NCBI RefSeq assembly: GCF_900114635.1 | Contig: NZ_FOTQ01000001.1 | Coordinates: forward strand, 1,116,001 to 1,180,000 | From: Shimia aestuarii | Lineage (GTDB): Bacteria; Pseudomonadota; Alphaproteobacteria; Rhodobacterales; Rhodobacteraceae | Reading direction: 5' to 3' | Length of the DNA stretch: 64,000 nt | Shown here: positions 34,329-43,344 of the stretch, one piece after another | How positions within the stretch are numbered: the first letter of the stretch is position 1 | Layout: the number at the start of each line of letters is the position of its first letter | Notes under the pieces: model-generated | Told to the model about the DNA's origin: nothing | The model's database searches: none | The model's input: the letters and a program-made list of their open reading frames with translations, nothing else | Translations under genes and position numbers: made by a program

Positions 34329-35057
34329 ATGTCCGACCCTTTTCGCCACCACCCCCGTCTCGCGACCCTGATCACGCCGCCCGAAGAGTCGAGCTTTCGA
34401 GATTTCGACCCCGAAAAGATGGACGACATCGTGCGCGAGAATGGCGGCCCGGCAGATTGGCGGCTGAGCGATCAGGCACGAGAGGCCGACCGGCAAAAGA
34501 CGCTCGAAAACCGCTGGGAGAGGGATCTTTGGGTCTTTGCCTACGGATCTCTGATGTGGAACCCGGGCATTCATTTCGCCGAGGTCCGGCGCGGGTTTGC
34601 CCCCGCAGTTGAGCGCCGATTCATCCTGCGAGACAAGTTCGGCGGCCGGGGGACCTGTGATGCCCCCGGCGTCATGGCTGCGCTGGAACCGGGTGCGGGC
34701 TGCCATGGGTTGGCCTTTCGCATCGCGCACACTGCTCTCGAAGAAGAAACCCGCCTGCTCTGGCGGCGGGAACGGGTCGGCCATGCGTATCATTCCGATT
34801 TCATAAAAGTCGAAACCGACCATGGCCCGGTCGAGGCGTTGGCCTTTCTTGCCAATCACGACGCCGAGCTGATCGTCCCCGATCTGAGCCACGCGGATCA
34901 GGTCCGCTTTTGCGCCACGGGCAAAGGATGGCTTGGCAGCAGCTTTGACTATGTCGCCAATCTCGCCGCGCATTTCGCAGAACTGGGTATCGAGGATCCA
35001 GGCGTCACTCGGCTCTTGGAGGACGCGCGGGCCTTTCGCGCAGAAAATGGCGCCTGA
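34329..35057 (+). CDS. ChaC-like gamma-glutamylcyclotransferase
   Basis: A 242-residue protein of the ChaC/GGCT fold, which in ChaC releases 5-oxoproline from glutathione. The substrate loop WVFAYGSLMWNPGI is at about residues 70-83, followed by RRFILRDKFGGRGTCDAPGVMAALEPG and the acidic EEETRLLWRRER region where the catalytic glutamate is expected. The N-terminal 65 residues are an extension. ATG at 34329 follows a weak purine tract; an in-frame ATG at 34257 would add 24 residues unlike the family. It converges on the cyclase gene, with seven bases between the stops. Confidence 0.9.
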   Translation: MSDPFRHHPRLATLITPPEESSFRDFDPEKMDDIVRENGGPADWRLSDQAREADRQKTLENRWERDLWVFAYGSLMWNPGIHFAEVRRGFAPAVERRFILRDKFGGRGTCDAPGVMAALEPGAGCHGLAFRIAHTALEEETRLLWRRERVGHAYHSDFIKVETDHGPVEALAFLANHDAELIVPDLSHADQVRFCATGKGWLGSSFDYVANLAAHFAELGIEDPGVTRLLEDARAFRAENGA

Positions 35058-35064
35058 AACCTGA

Positions 35065-36927
35065 CTAGGTTTCTGGGATTCCTGCCTTGCGAAGCCCCTC
35101 AAAAAACCTCTCTCGATAGGTCGCATCCTGATATTTCGATGGCCATGTCGAAAGTGTCGCTTCAAATCCCAACGCCCTGAGTTCTTCCAATTGCCACTCG
35201 GCATCATCGCGTTCGCCAAGATGTCCGAGCGTTGAAATGAGAAACCGGTGGCTGGAGCGCCAACTCGGGTTCCGTGCGATCGCGTTTTCAAAACTGGTTT
35301 TTGCAGCCTCGTACCGGGTCAGCTGAAACTGGTTGGCGCCCAGCGCGAAATGGTACCAAAAGGGGAAATGCGGGTTCAGGCGCATGGCCGTTTCGACCTG
35401 TTCTATGCCTTCCTCGGCGCGTCCGGCAAATTGCAAAGTGTTGCCAAGCATCGCGTATGCATCCGCGTAGTTCGGGTCAATTTCAATGGCTCGACGCAAA
35501 CTGGCAATCGCCTTGTCCGTGTCCCAGTATTCGTCGCGGGTATAGACACGCGCCATGGCCCAGTGGGCAATCGGAAGGTTTGCATTCTGCGCCACCGCCT
35601 CACGCGCAAGGTTGAGCGCCAGTTCAAGGGTTGCCTGCAAATCCGGAGACCAGTTGAAATCCGCCAGAACCGTGTACACGGTTGCCAGACGCGCGCGCGC
35701 CACCGTAAACCCCGGGTCAAGCGCAAGCGCTTCGTGATAGTAGCGTATCGCAGCCTCGGTGCCTTCCTTGGTGAAATAGCTTTCCTGCTGCAGCGCGCGC
35801 AGATAGGCGTCATAGGCTGCGGGATTGTCGGTCAGGCTATCTGCCAGGGTTTCCGCCTCTTCCGGCGTCAGTTCGACTTGCAGCGCGGCGACGATCCTCG
35901 TGCGCACATCGTCCTGTAAAGCAAATATGTCCTCCATCTCGCGATCATAGCGTTCGGCCCAGATATGCGCGCCGGTCTCGCTGTCTATCAGCTGCGCGTT
36001 GATACGGATTCGGTTGCCGGCGCGACGAAGGCTTCCTTTGACCACATAGCGAACACCCAGATCCTCTGCCACATGGGTGGGGTTGCTTTGCGTATCCCTG
36101 AAAGTAAACGACGATTCACGCGAGATGACGATCAGCCCGGAAACCTTAGCCAAATCGGTGATTAGATCCTGCGTGATGCCATCGGCAAGATAATCTTGGT
36201 CGCTGGTCCCCGACAGGTTTTCGAACGGCAACACCGCCAGCCCTGGCAGGCTGTCAGCCTCCCGCCGGACGATGGCAATGTCAGCGCGCCCCTGATCGCG
36301 CGGAGCAAATTGCCAGAATGCGATCCCTCCAAGCGCCAAAAGCAGTACGGCCAGCACAGGCAAGACAAAACGCCTGCGCGATCGCGGCGGCATACTTCGA
36401 ACGGCGCCGGGTTCGGACGGGTTCAGAAGGTAGGCATGAATGGGGCGACTGATGTTCTTGACCCGGCTCGGACCCAAATCGCGCAGCCCAACGTCAATCC
36501 GATTTTCAACCTGATCAAGCACCGCTCGTGAAATGGCGATCGTGCCCGGCTCGGCAAGCGTTTCTAGCCGCGCGGCCACGTTGACCCCGTCACCGTGAAT
36601 ATCGCCTCCTTCGCTGATAACATCGCCCAGGTGGACTCCGATCCGCAGGACGATCCGGCGATCTTCTGCAACATCTCGCTCCCGGTCCGCCATGTCCCTC
36701 TGAATGGCTATCGCGCTATTGACCGCATCGACCACACTGGCGAACTCGGCCAGAAGCCCGTCGCCCATCTGCTTGATCACGACCCCATCGTGCTCGGAAA
36801 CTCGGGGAAGCACCGCCTCATTGAGGTGCATTTGCAGCGTGTCGTAGGTGCCCTGCTCATCCACCTCCATCAACCGGCTGTAGCCGACCACATCTGCGAT
36901 CATGATGGTTGTCAGGCGGCGCTGCAT
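35065..36927 (-). CDS. Class III adenylate cyclase-TolB-like-TPR membrane protein
   Basis: A 620-residue protein: cyclase domain (1-165), one transmembrane helix (about 187-206, FVLPVLAVLLLALGGIAFW), a TolB/FlgO-like domain beginning LAVLPFENLSGTSDQDYLADG near 229, and C-terminal TPRs (about 370-610). All catalytic residues of an adenylyl cyclase are in place: Asp12 and Asp56 for metals, Lys52 for adenine, Asn116 and Arg120 for the transition state. The topology puts the cyclase in the cytosol and the TPR part in the periplasm, fitting a sensor that makes cAMP. The ATG at 36927 has GAGGGT upstream. It is divergent from pheS. Confidence 0.93.
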   Translation of the reverse strand: MQRRLTTIMIADVVGYSRLMEVDEQGTYDTLQMHLNEAVLPRVSEHDGVVIKQMGDGLLAEFASVVDAVNSAIAIQRDMADRERDVAEDRRIVLRIGVHLGDVISEGGDIHGDGVNVAARLETLAEPGTIAISRAVLDQVENRIDVGLRDLGPSRVKNISRPIHAYLLNPSEPGAVRSMPPRSRRRFVLPVLAVLLLALGGIAFWQFAPRDQGRADIAIVRREADSLPGLAVLPFENLSGTSDQDYLADGITQDLITDLAKVSGLIVISRESSFTFRDTQSNPTHVAEDLGVRYVVKGSLRRAGNRIRINAQLIDSETGAHIWAERYDREMEDIFALQDDVRTRIVAALQVELTPEEAETLADSLTDNPAAYDAYLRALQQESYFTKEGTEAAIRYYHEALALDPGFTVARARLATVYTVLADFNWSPDLQATLELALNLAREAVAQNANLPIAHWAMARVYTRDEYWDTDKAIASLRRAIEIDPNYADAYAMLGNTLQFAGRAEEGIEQVETAMRLNPHFPFWYHFALGANQFQLTRYEAAKTSFENAIARNPSWRSSHRFLISTLGHLGERDDAEWQLEELRALGFEATLSTWPSKYQDATYRERFFEGLRKAGIPET

Positions 36928-37088
36928 GGCGAGACCCTCGTTTTTGCTGGTATCCAGTTTAGAAAGACGGCCCCCTCCGATCAACGATTAGCACTCAAAT
37001 CCGGATATGGCGCGCTTGTCCGTGGCCCCGCCCCTTGCTTTCAGCGGTCCATGTGGTAGCAGGGCGCAAGCAGAATTTGAGGGACGTC

Positions 37089-38159
37089 ATGGACGATCTG
37101 AAGGCAAAATACCTGGGCCAGATTTCCGAGGCCGCCGACGAAGACGCGCTTGAGGCGATCCGCCTTGCCGCCGTGGGCAAAAAGGGCGAGGTCGCGCTAA
37201 AGATGCGCGAGCTGGGCAAGATGACTCCGGAAGAGCGGCAGGTTGCCGGCCCCGCGCTGAACGCGCTCAAGAACGAGATCAACAGCGCGCTGGCGGCCAA
37301 GAAGGTCGCGCTGGCCGACGCTGCGCTTGACGAACGCCTCAAGACCGAATGGCTCGACGTAACCCTGCCGGGCCGCGCCCGTCGCACCGGCTCGATCCAC
37401 CCGGTCAGCCAGGTGATGGAAGAAGTCACCGCGATTTTTGCCGATATGGGCTTTGCCGTGGCCGAAGGCCCGCAGATCGAAACCGACTGGTACAACTTTG
37501 ATGCGCTGAACATCCCCGGCCACCACCCCGCACGGGCCGAGATGGACACGTTCTACACGCACCGCGCCGAAGGCGATAACCGCCCGCCGCATGTGCTGCG
37601 CACCCATACCTCTCCTGTGCAGATCCGCTCGATGGAGAAAACCGGCGCGCCGATCCGCATCATCTGCCCGGGCCGCGTCTACCGCGCCGACTATGACCAG
37701 ACCCACACCCCGATGTTCCATCAGGTAGAGGGGCTCGCGTTGGGCAAGGACATCTCGATGGCCAACCTCAAGTGGGTTCTGGAAGAGTTCTTCTCGGCCT
37801 TCTTCGGCACCCACGTCGAAACCCGTTTCCGTGCCTCGCACTTCCCCTTCACGGAACCTTCCGCCGAAGTGGACATTCAGTGCAGCTGGGAAGGCGGCAC
37901 TGTGAAAGTGGGCGAGGGCGACGACTGGCTCGAAGTGCTTGGCTCGGGCATGGTGCATCCCAAGGTGCTCGAAGCGGGCGGGATCGACCCGAACGAATAC
38001 CAGGGCTTTGCCTTCGGCATCGGGATCGACCGTCTGGCGATGCTGAAATACGGCATCCCCGACCTGCGTGCCTTCTTTGACAGCGACCTGCGCTGGCTGC
38101 GCCACTACGGCTTCGCCGCGCTGGACCAGCCGACGCTGCATGGTGGGCTGAGCCGCTAA
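37089..38159 (+). CDS. pheS: Phenylalanine-tRNA ligase alpha subunit
   Basis: Catalytic chain of the alpha2-beta2 phenylalanyl-tRNA synthetase, 356 residues. It has the N-terminal coiled coil, the class II motif 1 region [18 protein letters not shown] near 115, motif 2 [27 protein letters not shown] near 195-222 and motif 3 [21 protein letters not shown] near 318-338. TGAGGGACGTC precedes the ATG at 37089. The beta-chain gene is 1.1 kb downstream, with a glutamine-amidotransferase gene between, instead of directly following. A hairpin after the stop may end the transcript. Confidence 0.98.
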   Translation: MDDLKAKYLGQISEAADEDALEAIRLAAVGKKGEVALKMRELGKMTPEERQVAGPALNALKNEINSALAAKKVALADAALDERLKTEWLDVTLPGRARRTGSIHPVSQVMEEVTAIFADMGFAVAEGPQIETDWYNFDALNIPGHHPARAEMDTFYTHRAEGDNRPPHVLRTHTSPVQIRSMEKTGAPIRIICPGRVYRADYDQTHTPMFHQVEGLALGKDISMANLKWVLEEFFSAFFGTHVETRFRASHFPFTEPSAEVDIQCSWEGGTVKVGEGDDWLEVLGSGMVHPKVLEAGGIDPNEYQGFAFGIGIDRLAMLKYGIPDLRAFFDSDLRWLRHYGFAALDQPTLHGGLSR

Positions 38160-38169
38160 CATCCCTGAG

Positions 38170-38193
38170 GCAAGGCGTTTTCGAACGCCTTGC
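38170..38193 (+). terminator. Hairpin after pheS with TTCG loop
   Basis: Ten-base perfect arms GCAAGGCGTT / AACGCCTTGC around TTCG, ten bases after the pheS stop. No T tract follows, so it may be an RNA 3'-end stem or a weak terminator. Confidence 0.55.
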
Positions 38194-38314
38194 TCATGTG
38201 TTCTGAATATCGCTTGAGCCTCGCAAAGGACGCGGACGCACCTCTACATGTCGCGGCTGGTTGGGACTTCGCGACCTTGAGCGCTACCCTTCTTACTGAA
38301 GAAGGAGCGCCCCT

Positions 38315-39094
38315 ATGACCATTGTCCTGATCATCGAAAGCAACACCCCCGAGCTTCTCGCCGGGGGCAAATCCGCATCCGCCTTCTTCCTGCGCAGCCT
38401 GCATGGCCTTGACGCCTCGCTGACGCTCAAGGTTGTCTGCCCCTATGCCGCCCCCCCGCCTGCAGACATCTATGACGGCGTTGACGGCATCATCTACACA
38501 GGTTCCGGCGTGAACTGGGCCACCGATGCGCCCGAAGCCGCCCCCCTGCGCGCCGAGATGGAGCGCAGCTTTGAACAGAACCTCCCGGTCTGGGGTTCCT
38601 GTAACGGGCTGCAACTCGCTGCCGTAGTGCTGGGCGGAACCGTTGCCGCCTCTCCCAACGGGTTCGAAATCGGCCCCGCGCGCGACATTCGTCTTTCCAA
38701 GGAGGGCGCAGCCCACCCCATGATGACCGGCCGCGAATCCGGCTTCTCGGCACCTTGTGTCCATCGCGACGAGGTTCGCACCCTGCCGGACGGGGCCACT
38801 CTCATTGCCGGCAACTCCCATTCCCCGGTGCAGGCCATGACCTATGGCAAGGGCGGCGTGGACTTCTGGGGCACACAATACCACCCGGAAATGCGCATGG
38901 CCGACATCGCGGCATCAACCGGCGGACGCGGCCTTTTCTCGGGTGGCACCGATCTGACAGCCGACCTGTCAAGCGCCGACACCGACGACGCAGCCGCGCG
39001 ACGCCTTGGCACGTCGACCGAACAGCTCGCACTGGAAACCCGCGCCACGGAACTGTCCAACTGGCTGGCACATGTCAAAGCGCGTCGCGCCTGA
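38315..39094 (+). CDS. Class I glutamine amidotransferase (GuaA-like GATase) protein
   Basis: A 259-residue glutaminase-type protein with the full catalytic triad: Cys96 in VWGSCNGLQLA, His190 and Glu192 in QYHPE. The oxyanion region is YTGSGVNW near 61-68. No synthetase domain is attached, as in stand-alone proteins annotated GMP-synthase-like, some of which act as gamma-glutamyl hydrolases or on polyamine conjugates. GAAGGAGCGCCCCT precedes the ATG. It is inserted between pheS and pheT in the same direction. The substrate is unknown. Confidence 0.9.
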   Translation: MTIVLIIESNTPELLAGGKSASAFFLRSLHGLDASLTLKVVCPYAAPPPADIYDGVDGIIYTGSGVNWATDAPEAAPLRAEMERSFEQNLPVWGSCNGLQLAAVVLGGTVAASPNGFEIGPARDIRLSKEGAAHPMMTGRESGFSAPCVHRDEVRTLPDGATLIAGNSHSPVQAMTYGKGGVDFWGTQYHPEMRMADIAASTGGRGLFSGGTDLTADLSSADTDDAAARRLGTSTEQLALETRATELSNWLAHVKARRA

Positions 39095-39272
39095 GCCTAT
39101 ACTTTAATACCATTTTCGCGCCCCGTGATGCGCTTGGTTAGCCCGGGGAGACGCCCATCTCTTGGCCGAGGCAGCGCCCCCATTTACCCACACGTTCGCA
39201 TCCGGGGTTTCCCCTGTCCGCCATATCCGTTAAACGCCTGTCTGACCCCTATTTGACTGGTGGAATGGCGCA

Positions 39273-41672
39273 ATGAAGTTCACCCTTTCCTGGCTGAAAG
39301 ATCACCTTGAAACCGACGCAAGCGTAGACGAGATCGTCTATGCCCTGACCGACCTTGGGCTGGAGGTGGAAGAGGTGTCCAACCCTGCCGACCGCCTGTC
39401 GGCCTTTACGCTGGCCAAGGTGAAACACGCGGAACAGCACCCCGATGCCGACCGCCTGCGCGTCTGCACCGTTGAGACCAACGAAGGCGACAAACAGATC
39501 GTCTGCGGCGCCCCCAACGCGCGCGCCGGCATCACGGTAGTGCTGTGCAAACCGGGCGACTATGTGCCGGGCATCGACATCACCTTGTCCGTGGGCAAGA
39601 TTCGCGGCGTCGAAAGCCACGGAATGATGGCATCCGAGCGTGAGTTGGAACTCAGCGACGAACATGACGGCATCATCGAACTGCCTTCGGGCGAGGTGGG
39701 TCAGACCTTTGTGGACTGGCTGGCCGAGAACGATCCGACCAAGGTCGATCCCGTGATCGAGATCGCCATTACCCCGAACCGCCCCGATGCGCTGGGTGTG
39801 CGGGGCATCGCGCTTGATCTCGCCGCGCGTGGTCTTGGCACGATGAAACCCGTCAAAACTGCCGCCATCGAAGGCAACGGCCCCTGCCCGATCACCGTGA
39901 CCATCGACGAAGACACCCGCACCGACGGCTGCGAGGTCTTTGCCGGTCGCCTGATCCGGGGTGTAAAGAACGGCCCAAGCCCGCAATGGCTTCAGGATCG
40001 CCTTAAGGCCATCGGCCTGCGCCCGATCTCGGCGCTGGTGGACGTGACCAACTTCTTCACCTTCGACCGCAACCGCCCGCTGCACGTCTTTGACGTCGAC
40101 AAGGTCAAGGGCAACCTGCGCGTGCACCGCGCCGAGGGCGGCGAGACGCTCGTGGGGCTGGACGAAAAGGAATACACCTTCAGCAAAGGCATGGTGGTGA
40201 TTTCCGACGACGAAGGCATCGAATCCATCGGCGGCATTATGGGCGGCCTTGCCACCGGCTGCACCGAGGACACCACCAATGTGTTTGTCGAGGCCGCAGT
40301 CTGGGACCATATCCAGATCGCCTATACGGGCCGTGGATTGAAGATCAACTCGGACGCGCGCTATCGCAACGAACGCGGCATTGACCCGGCCTACAATATG
40401 CAGGCCGTGGACGACGCCACACAGATGATCATCGAACTGTGCGGCGGTGAGCCGAGTGACGTGGTTGTCGCAGGCGAAGTGCCGGACGTGAGCCGCGCCT
40501 ACAAGTTGGATACCGACCGCGTGCAATCGCTCGTCGGCATGGAAATCCCCGCCGAGGAACAGGTCAAGACCCTGACGGCGCTGGGCTTTGTCATGGATGG
40601 CGACATGGCGCAAGTGCCAAGCTGGCGTCCCGACGTACAGGGCGAAGCCGACCTTGTTGAAGAGGTTGCGCGCGTCGCGTCGCTCACCAAGCTTGAGGGC
40701 AAACCGCTGGCGCGCACGACCGCTGGCGTGCCCGAAGTGATCCTGTCGCCGATGCAGAAACGCGAGCAGATCGCGCGCCGCACCACGGCCGCGCTCGGCT
40801 ACAACGAATGTGTCACCTATTCCTTCATCGACAAGGCATCCGCGACGCTGTTTGGCGGTGGTGACGACGCGACCATGCTGGAAAACCCGATCAGCTCGGA
40901 AATGTCCCACATGCGTCCGTCACTGTTGCCCGGGCTGTTGCAGGCCGCCGCCCGCAATCAGGCGCGCGGCTTCATGGACATGGCGCTGTTTGAATGCGGC
41001 GCGGTGTTTCATGGCGGTGAGCCGGGTGAGCAGGAGACCATTCTGACCGGTATTCTCGTGGGCCGCACCGTGGGCAAGGACATCCATGGTGAGAGCCGTG
41101 GCGTGGACCTTTATGATGCCAAGGCAGATATGGAAGTGGTCATGGAGGCGCTGGGCGCCCCGGCCAAGCTGACCTACAACCGGGGCACCAATGGCTGGTG
41201 GCATCCGGGTCGCAGCGCCAAGGTGGGTCTCGGCCCGAAAAAGGTACTGGGCGCCTTTGGTGAGCTACACCCCAAGGTATTGACCGAGATGGACGTGAAG
41301 GGCCCGGTTGTGGCCTTTGCCATCCACATTGCCGAGATCCCCATGCCGCGCAAGAAATCGGCAAGCCGCGGGGCCGTGACCATGAACGACCTGCAGGCGG
41401 TCGAACGTGACTTTGCTTTTGTCGTGGATGCGGATGTCGAGGCCCTGAACCTCGTCAACGCCGCCGCCGGGGCAGACAAGGCGCTGATCGAAGACGTGCG
41501 TGTATTCGACGAATTCGTCGGCGGCAACCTTGGTGAAGGCAAGAAATCCATCGCCATGACCGTGCGCCTGCAACCGACCGAGAAGACGCTCAAGGAAGCG
41601 GATATCGAAGCCGTTGCTGCGAAGATCGTCGAGAAGGTCTCCAAGGCCACCGGCGGCACGCTGCGGGGCTGA
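39273..41672 (+). CDS. pheT: Phenylalanine-tRNA ligase beta subunit
   Basis: The 799-residue beta chain of phenylalanyl-tRNA synthetase. Its order is normal: the EMAP-type tRNA-binding domain with HAEQHPDADRLRVCTVET near 50-67 and CGAPNARAG; the B3/4 editing domain with DVTNFFTFDRNRPLHVFDVDKV near 255-275 split by no frameshift; the B5 domain; the catalytic-like domain with NPISSEMSHMRPSLLPGLL near 535; and the C-terminal FDX-ACB domain starting near 705 and ending with RLQPTEKTLKEADIEAV. It is followed after two bases by a GNAT gene. Confidence 0.98.
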   Translation: MKFTLSWLKDHLETDASVDEIVYALTDLGLEVEEVSNPADRLSAFTLAKVKHAEQHPDADRLRVCTVETNEGDKQIVCGAPNARAGITVVLCKPGDYVPGIDITLSVGKIRGVESHGMMASERELELSDEHDGIIELPSGEVGQTFVDWLAENDPTKVDPVIEIAITPNRPDALGVRGIALDLAARGLGTMKPVKTAAIEGNGPCPITVTIDEDTRTDGCEVFAGRLIRGVKNGPSPQWLQDRLKAIGLRPISALVDVTNFFTFDRNRPLHVFDVDKVKGNLRVHRAEGGETLVGLDEKEYTFSKGMVVISDDEGIESIGGIMGGLATGCTEDTTNVFVEAAVWDHIQIAYTGRGLKINSDARYRNERGIDPAYNMQAVDDATQMIIELCGGEPSDVVVAGEVPDVSRAYKLDTDRVQSLVGMEIPAEEQVKTLTALGFVMDGDMAQVPSWRPDVQGEADLVEEVARVASLTKLEGKPLARTTAGVPEVILSPMQKREQIARRTTAALGYNECVTYSFIDKASATLFGGGDDATMLENPISSEMSHMRPSLLPGLLQAAARNQARGFMDMALFECGAVFHGGEPGEQETILTGILVGRTVGKDIHGESRGVDLYDAKADMEVVMEALGAPAKLTYNRGTNGWWHPGRSAKVGLGPKKVLGAFGELHPKVLTEMDVKGPVVAFAIHIAEIPMPRKKSASRGAVTMNDLQAVERDFAFVVDADVEALNLVNAAAGADKALIEDVRVFDEFVGGNLGEGKKSIAMTVRLQPTEKTLKEADIEAVAAKIVEKVSKATGGTLRG

Positions 41673-41674
41673 CC

Positions 41675-42100
41675 ATGACACCGCGCCTTGCCAAAGCTGA
41701 TGAGGCCGAGGCACTGGCGCGGCTCATTGATGCCGCCTACGAACCCTATCGCGCGCGGGGCATCGCCCTGCCGGATGTGAGCGATGGCGTCGCGGAAGCC
41801 ATCGCCGCAGGCGAGGTTTGGGTCGCGGAAAACGGCAAGATTCTGGGCGTCCTTATGCTGCGCCTTTCCGTGCCGGATGCCCATCTGATGAACATCGCGG
41901 TCGCGCCCGAAGGCCAGGGCAAGGGCATTGGTGGCGCGCTGATCGCCCACGCGATCTCCTTGGCCAAGGCCGCCAATTGCGCAGGTATCGCGCTCGCCAC
42001 GCATACCGAGCTTCCAGAGAATATCTCTTTGTATCAGCATCTTGGCTGGAAAGAGCAGGCGCGCGACGGAATGCGGGTAAGGATGCACCGCCCGCTCTGA
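41675..42100 (+). CDS. GNAT-family N-acetyltransferase
   Basis: A 141-residue acetyl-CoA-dependent transferase. The fold is visible as an N-terminal EAEALARLIDAAYEPYRARGI, central strands VAENGKILGVLMLRL and AHLMNIAVAPEGQGKGIGGALIAHAI, where QGKGIG is the acetyl-CoA pyrophosphate loop (about residues 86-91), and the C-terminal YQHLGWKEQAR. It starts two bases after the pheT stop, so it is translated from the same transcript. The acceptor cannot be predicted. Confidence 0.92.
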   Translation: MTPRLAKADEAEALARLIDAAYEPYRARGIALPDVSDGVAEAIAAGEVWVAENGKILGVLMLRLSVPDAHLMNIAVAPEGQGKGIGGALIAHAISLAKAANCAGIALATHTELPENISLYQHLGWKEQARDGMRVRMHRPL

Positions 42101-42151
42101 CCCGGCGCGCTACGTGGTTTTTGCGCCACGTTCCGCGGGACATGACTGCAA

Positions 42152-43309
42152 TTGTCACTTGAGCCGGTGCCCCGCCTCGGCCTATCCACCCTCCAAAGCA
42201 ACACGCCCGATATCCGGGCAGAGGATCGACATGACCTTATTCTCAGAACGGCCAAATGGCCGACAGATAGCCCGCTCTCTCTAGTTGCCTGTGGTGATCC
42301 CGCAGGCCTGATTGACCTGTTTGGGATTTCCAAAATGACCCCCGAAGACATTCGCTACGCGCGGCACCTGCTGCCTGCGCAAATCCATTTCCCCTATTAC
42401 GCGGACCGCGAAAGCCCGTGGCTGCTGGCTCAGCAAATGGACCGGCGCGCCTGCGTGCGCGATCTGCGCGGCGCACCGCTCGCCCGGTTCCTTGACCGCC
42501 CTCTGGTCAAGCCGCTGGTCGCTGGGTCCGGAGGCACCCTGCGCCAGCGCGATATCATAGCTGTCGCCCACGCCGCCGAGGCCTATGCTTTCCGCGACCT
42601 GTCGCGTGCTGCACGGCACCAGATCGACACGATCTGGGCCGGGGTCTGGCATGATTTCGAGCTGACCTTCACCCATTGGGGCATCGACGAGCCGCATGAC
42701 TGGGCCCAGATGTCACGGGATGGGGGCAACCTCGTGCTGCAACTGGGTTTCCCGTCGGACCACGCCGAATTGATGGGGCGCTACCTGACCGGGGACGTCC
42801 GCAAGGAGTTCCTCGATTACGGCCACCCGGTTCGGCAAGAAGGTCGCCCGACGCTCGCTTGGTCCCGCCTCGACTTGGATTTGTCAACGGGACAGGCGCT
42901 GATCGAAGAGGTCCAGACCGACTGGCTGCGGCTGGTGCGTGACGAGATCAGGGTGCTGGAAAACCGGCGCCCGCAATCGCGCGCGCTGCAAGTCACCCGC
43001 GCCTATGATGCGGCTCTGCGCGCCCGTTATGACCGGATCTGGTCGCAGGCTCTGATGCTCGCAGCGCTTATTGTGCTGCGCGACTATCTCGGCATCCGGG
43101 ACGTGTTCATGCACAGCCCCGAGACCGGCTGGGCGCTGCAGGAAACGGACCCGTTCTGCGGTCCGCCGGTGTCGCTCTACCGCGATCTTCCGCGCAAGTT
43201 CGGCTTTGCCAGAAGCGAGGACGCGCCCGCCTTCCTGACCCCGGCGCGGCGGCATGACCTCGCCACCCTGAAGCGTCATGGGCACAGCTTCTGGCGGCTG
43301 CAAATCTAA
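42152..43309 (+). CDS. Unrecognised 385-residue protein with an EEVQ-x-DW motif
   Basis: I do not recognise a family for the whole protein. It has ordinary host base composition and no signal peptide or membrane helix. Notable are IEEVQTDWLR at 251-260, preceded by WSRLDLDLSTGQAL, and near the end an alpha/beta-like stretch LMLAALIVLRDYLGIRDVFMHSP followed by SLYRDLPRKFGF. The IEEVQ-x-DW segment resembles a motif I know from uncharacterised domains of very large phage and plasmid polyproteins (IEEIQSDW-type), so a distant link is possible. The start is uncertain: TTG at 42152 or GTG at 42167, as no ATG is suitably placed. It follows the GNAT gene by 51 bases and ends before a bidirectional hairpin. 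Confidence 0.78.
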   Translation: MSLEPVPRLGLSTLQSNTPDIRAEDRHDLILRTAKWPTDSPLSLVACGDPAGLIDLFGISKMTPEDIRYARHLLPAQIHFPYYADRESPWLLAQQMDRRACVRDLRGAPLARFLDRPLVKPLVAGSGGTLRQRDIIAVAHAAEAYAFRDLSRAARHQIDTIWAGVWHDFELTFTHWGIDEPHDWAQMSRDGGNLVLQLGFPSDHAELMGRYLTGDVRKEFLDYGHPVRQEGRPTLAWSRLDLDLSTGQALIEEVQTDWLRLVRDEIRVLENRRPQSRALQVTRAYDAALRARYDRIWSQALMLAALIVLRDYLGIRDVFMHSPETGWALQETDPFCGPPVSLYRDLPRKFGFARSEDAPAFLTPARRHDLATLKRHGHSFWRLQI

Positions 43310-43344
43310 AAAACCGACACGTCCCGCGCCTCGCGGGGCGTGTC
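43310..43344 (-). terminator. Terminator of the LysR gene, overlapping its stop codon
   Basis: Thirteen-base arms GACACGTCCCGCG / CGCGGGGCGTGTC (one G-T wobble) with a three-base loop. Read on the minus strand the hairpin is followed within two bases by six T. It begins inside the LysR stop codon and also closes the convergent gene region. Confidence 0.85.

Noticed and set aside
33744-35291. Open frame of 515 codons on the minus strand spanning the gene-free stretch
   Set aside because: It runs antisense through the ChaC-like gene and its translation has no domain or normal composition.
39249-40910. Open frame of 553 codons on the minus strand
   Set aside because: Antisense to pheT; no recognisable domain.
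42152-43309. Prophage remnant, suggested by the IEEVQ-x-DW motif
   Set aside because: No integrase, structural gene, attachment repeat or composition shift around it.
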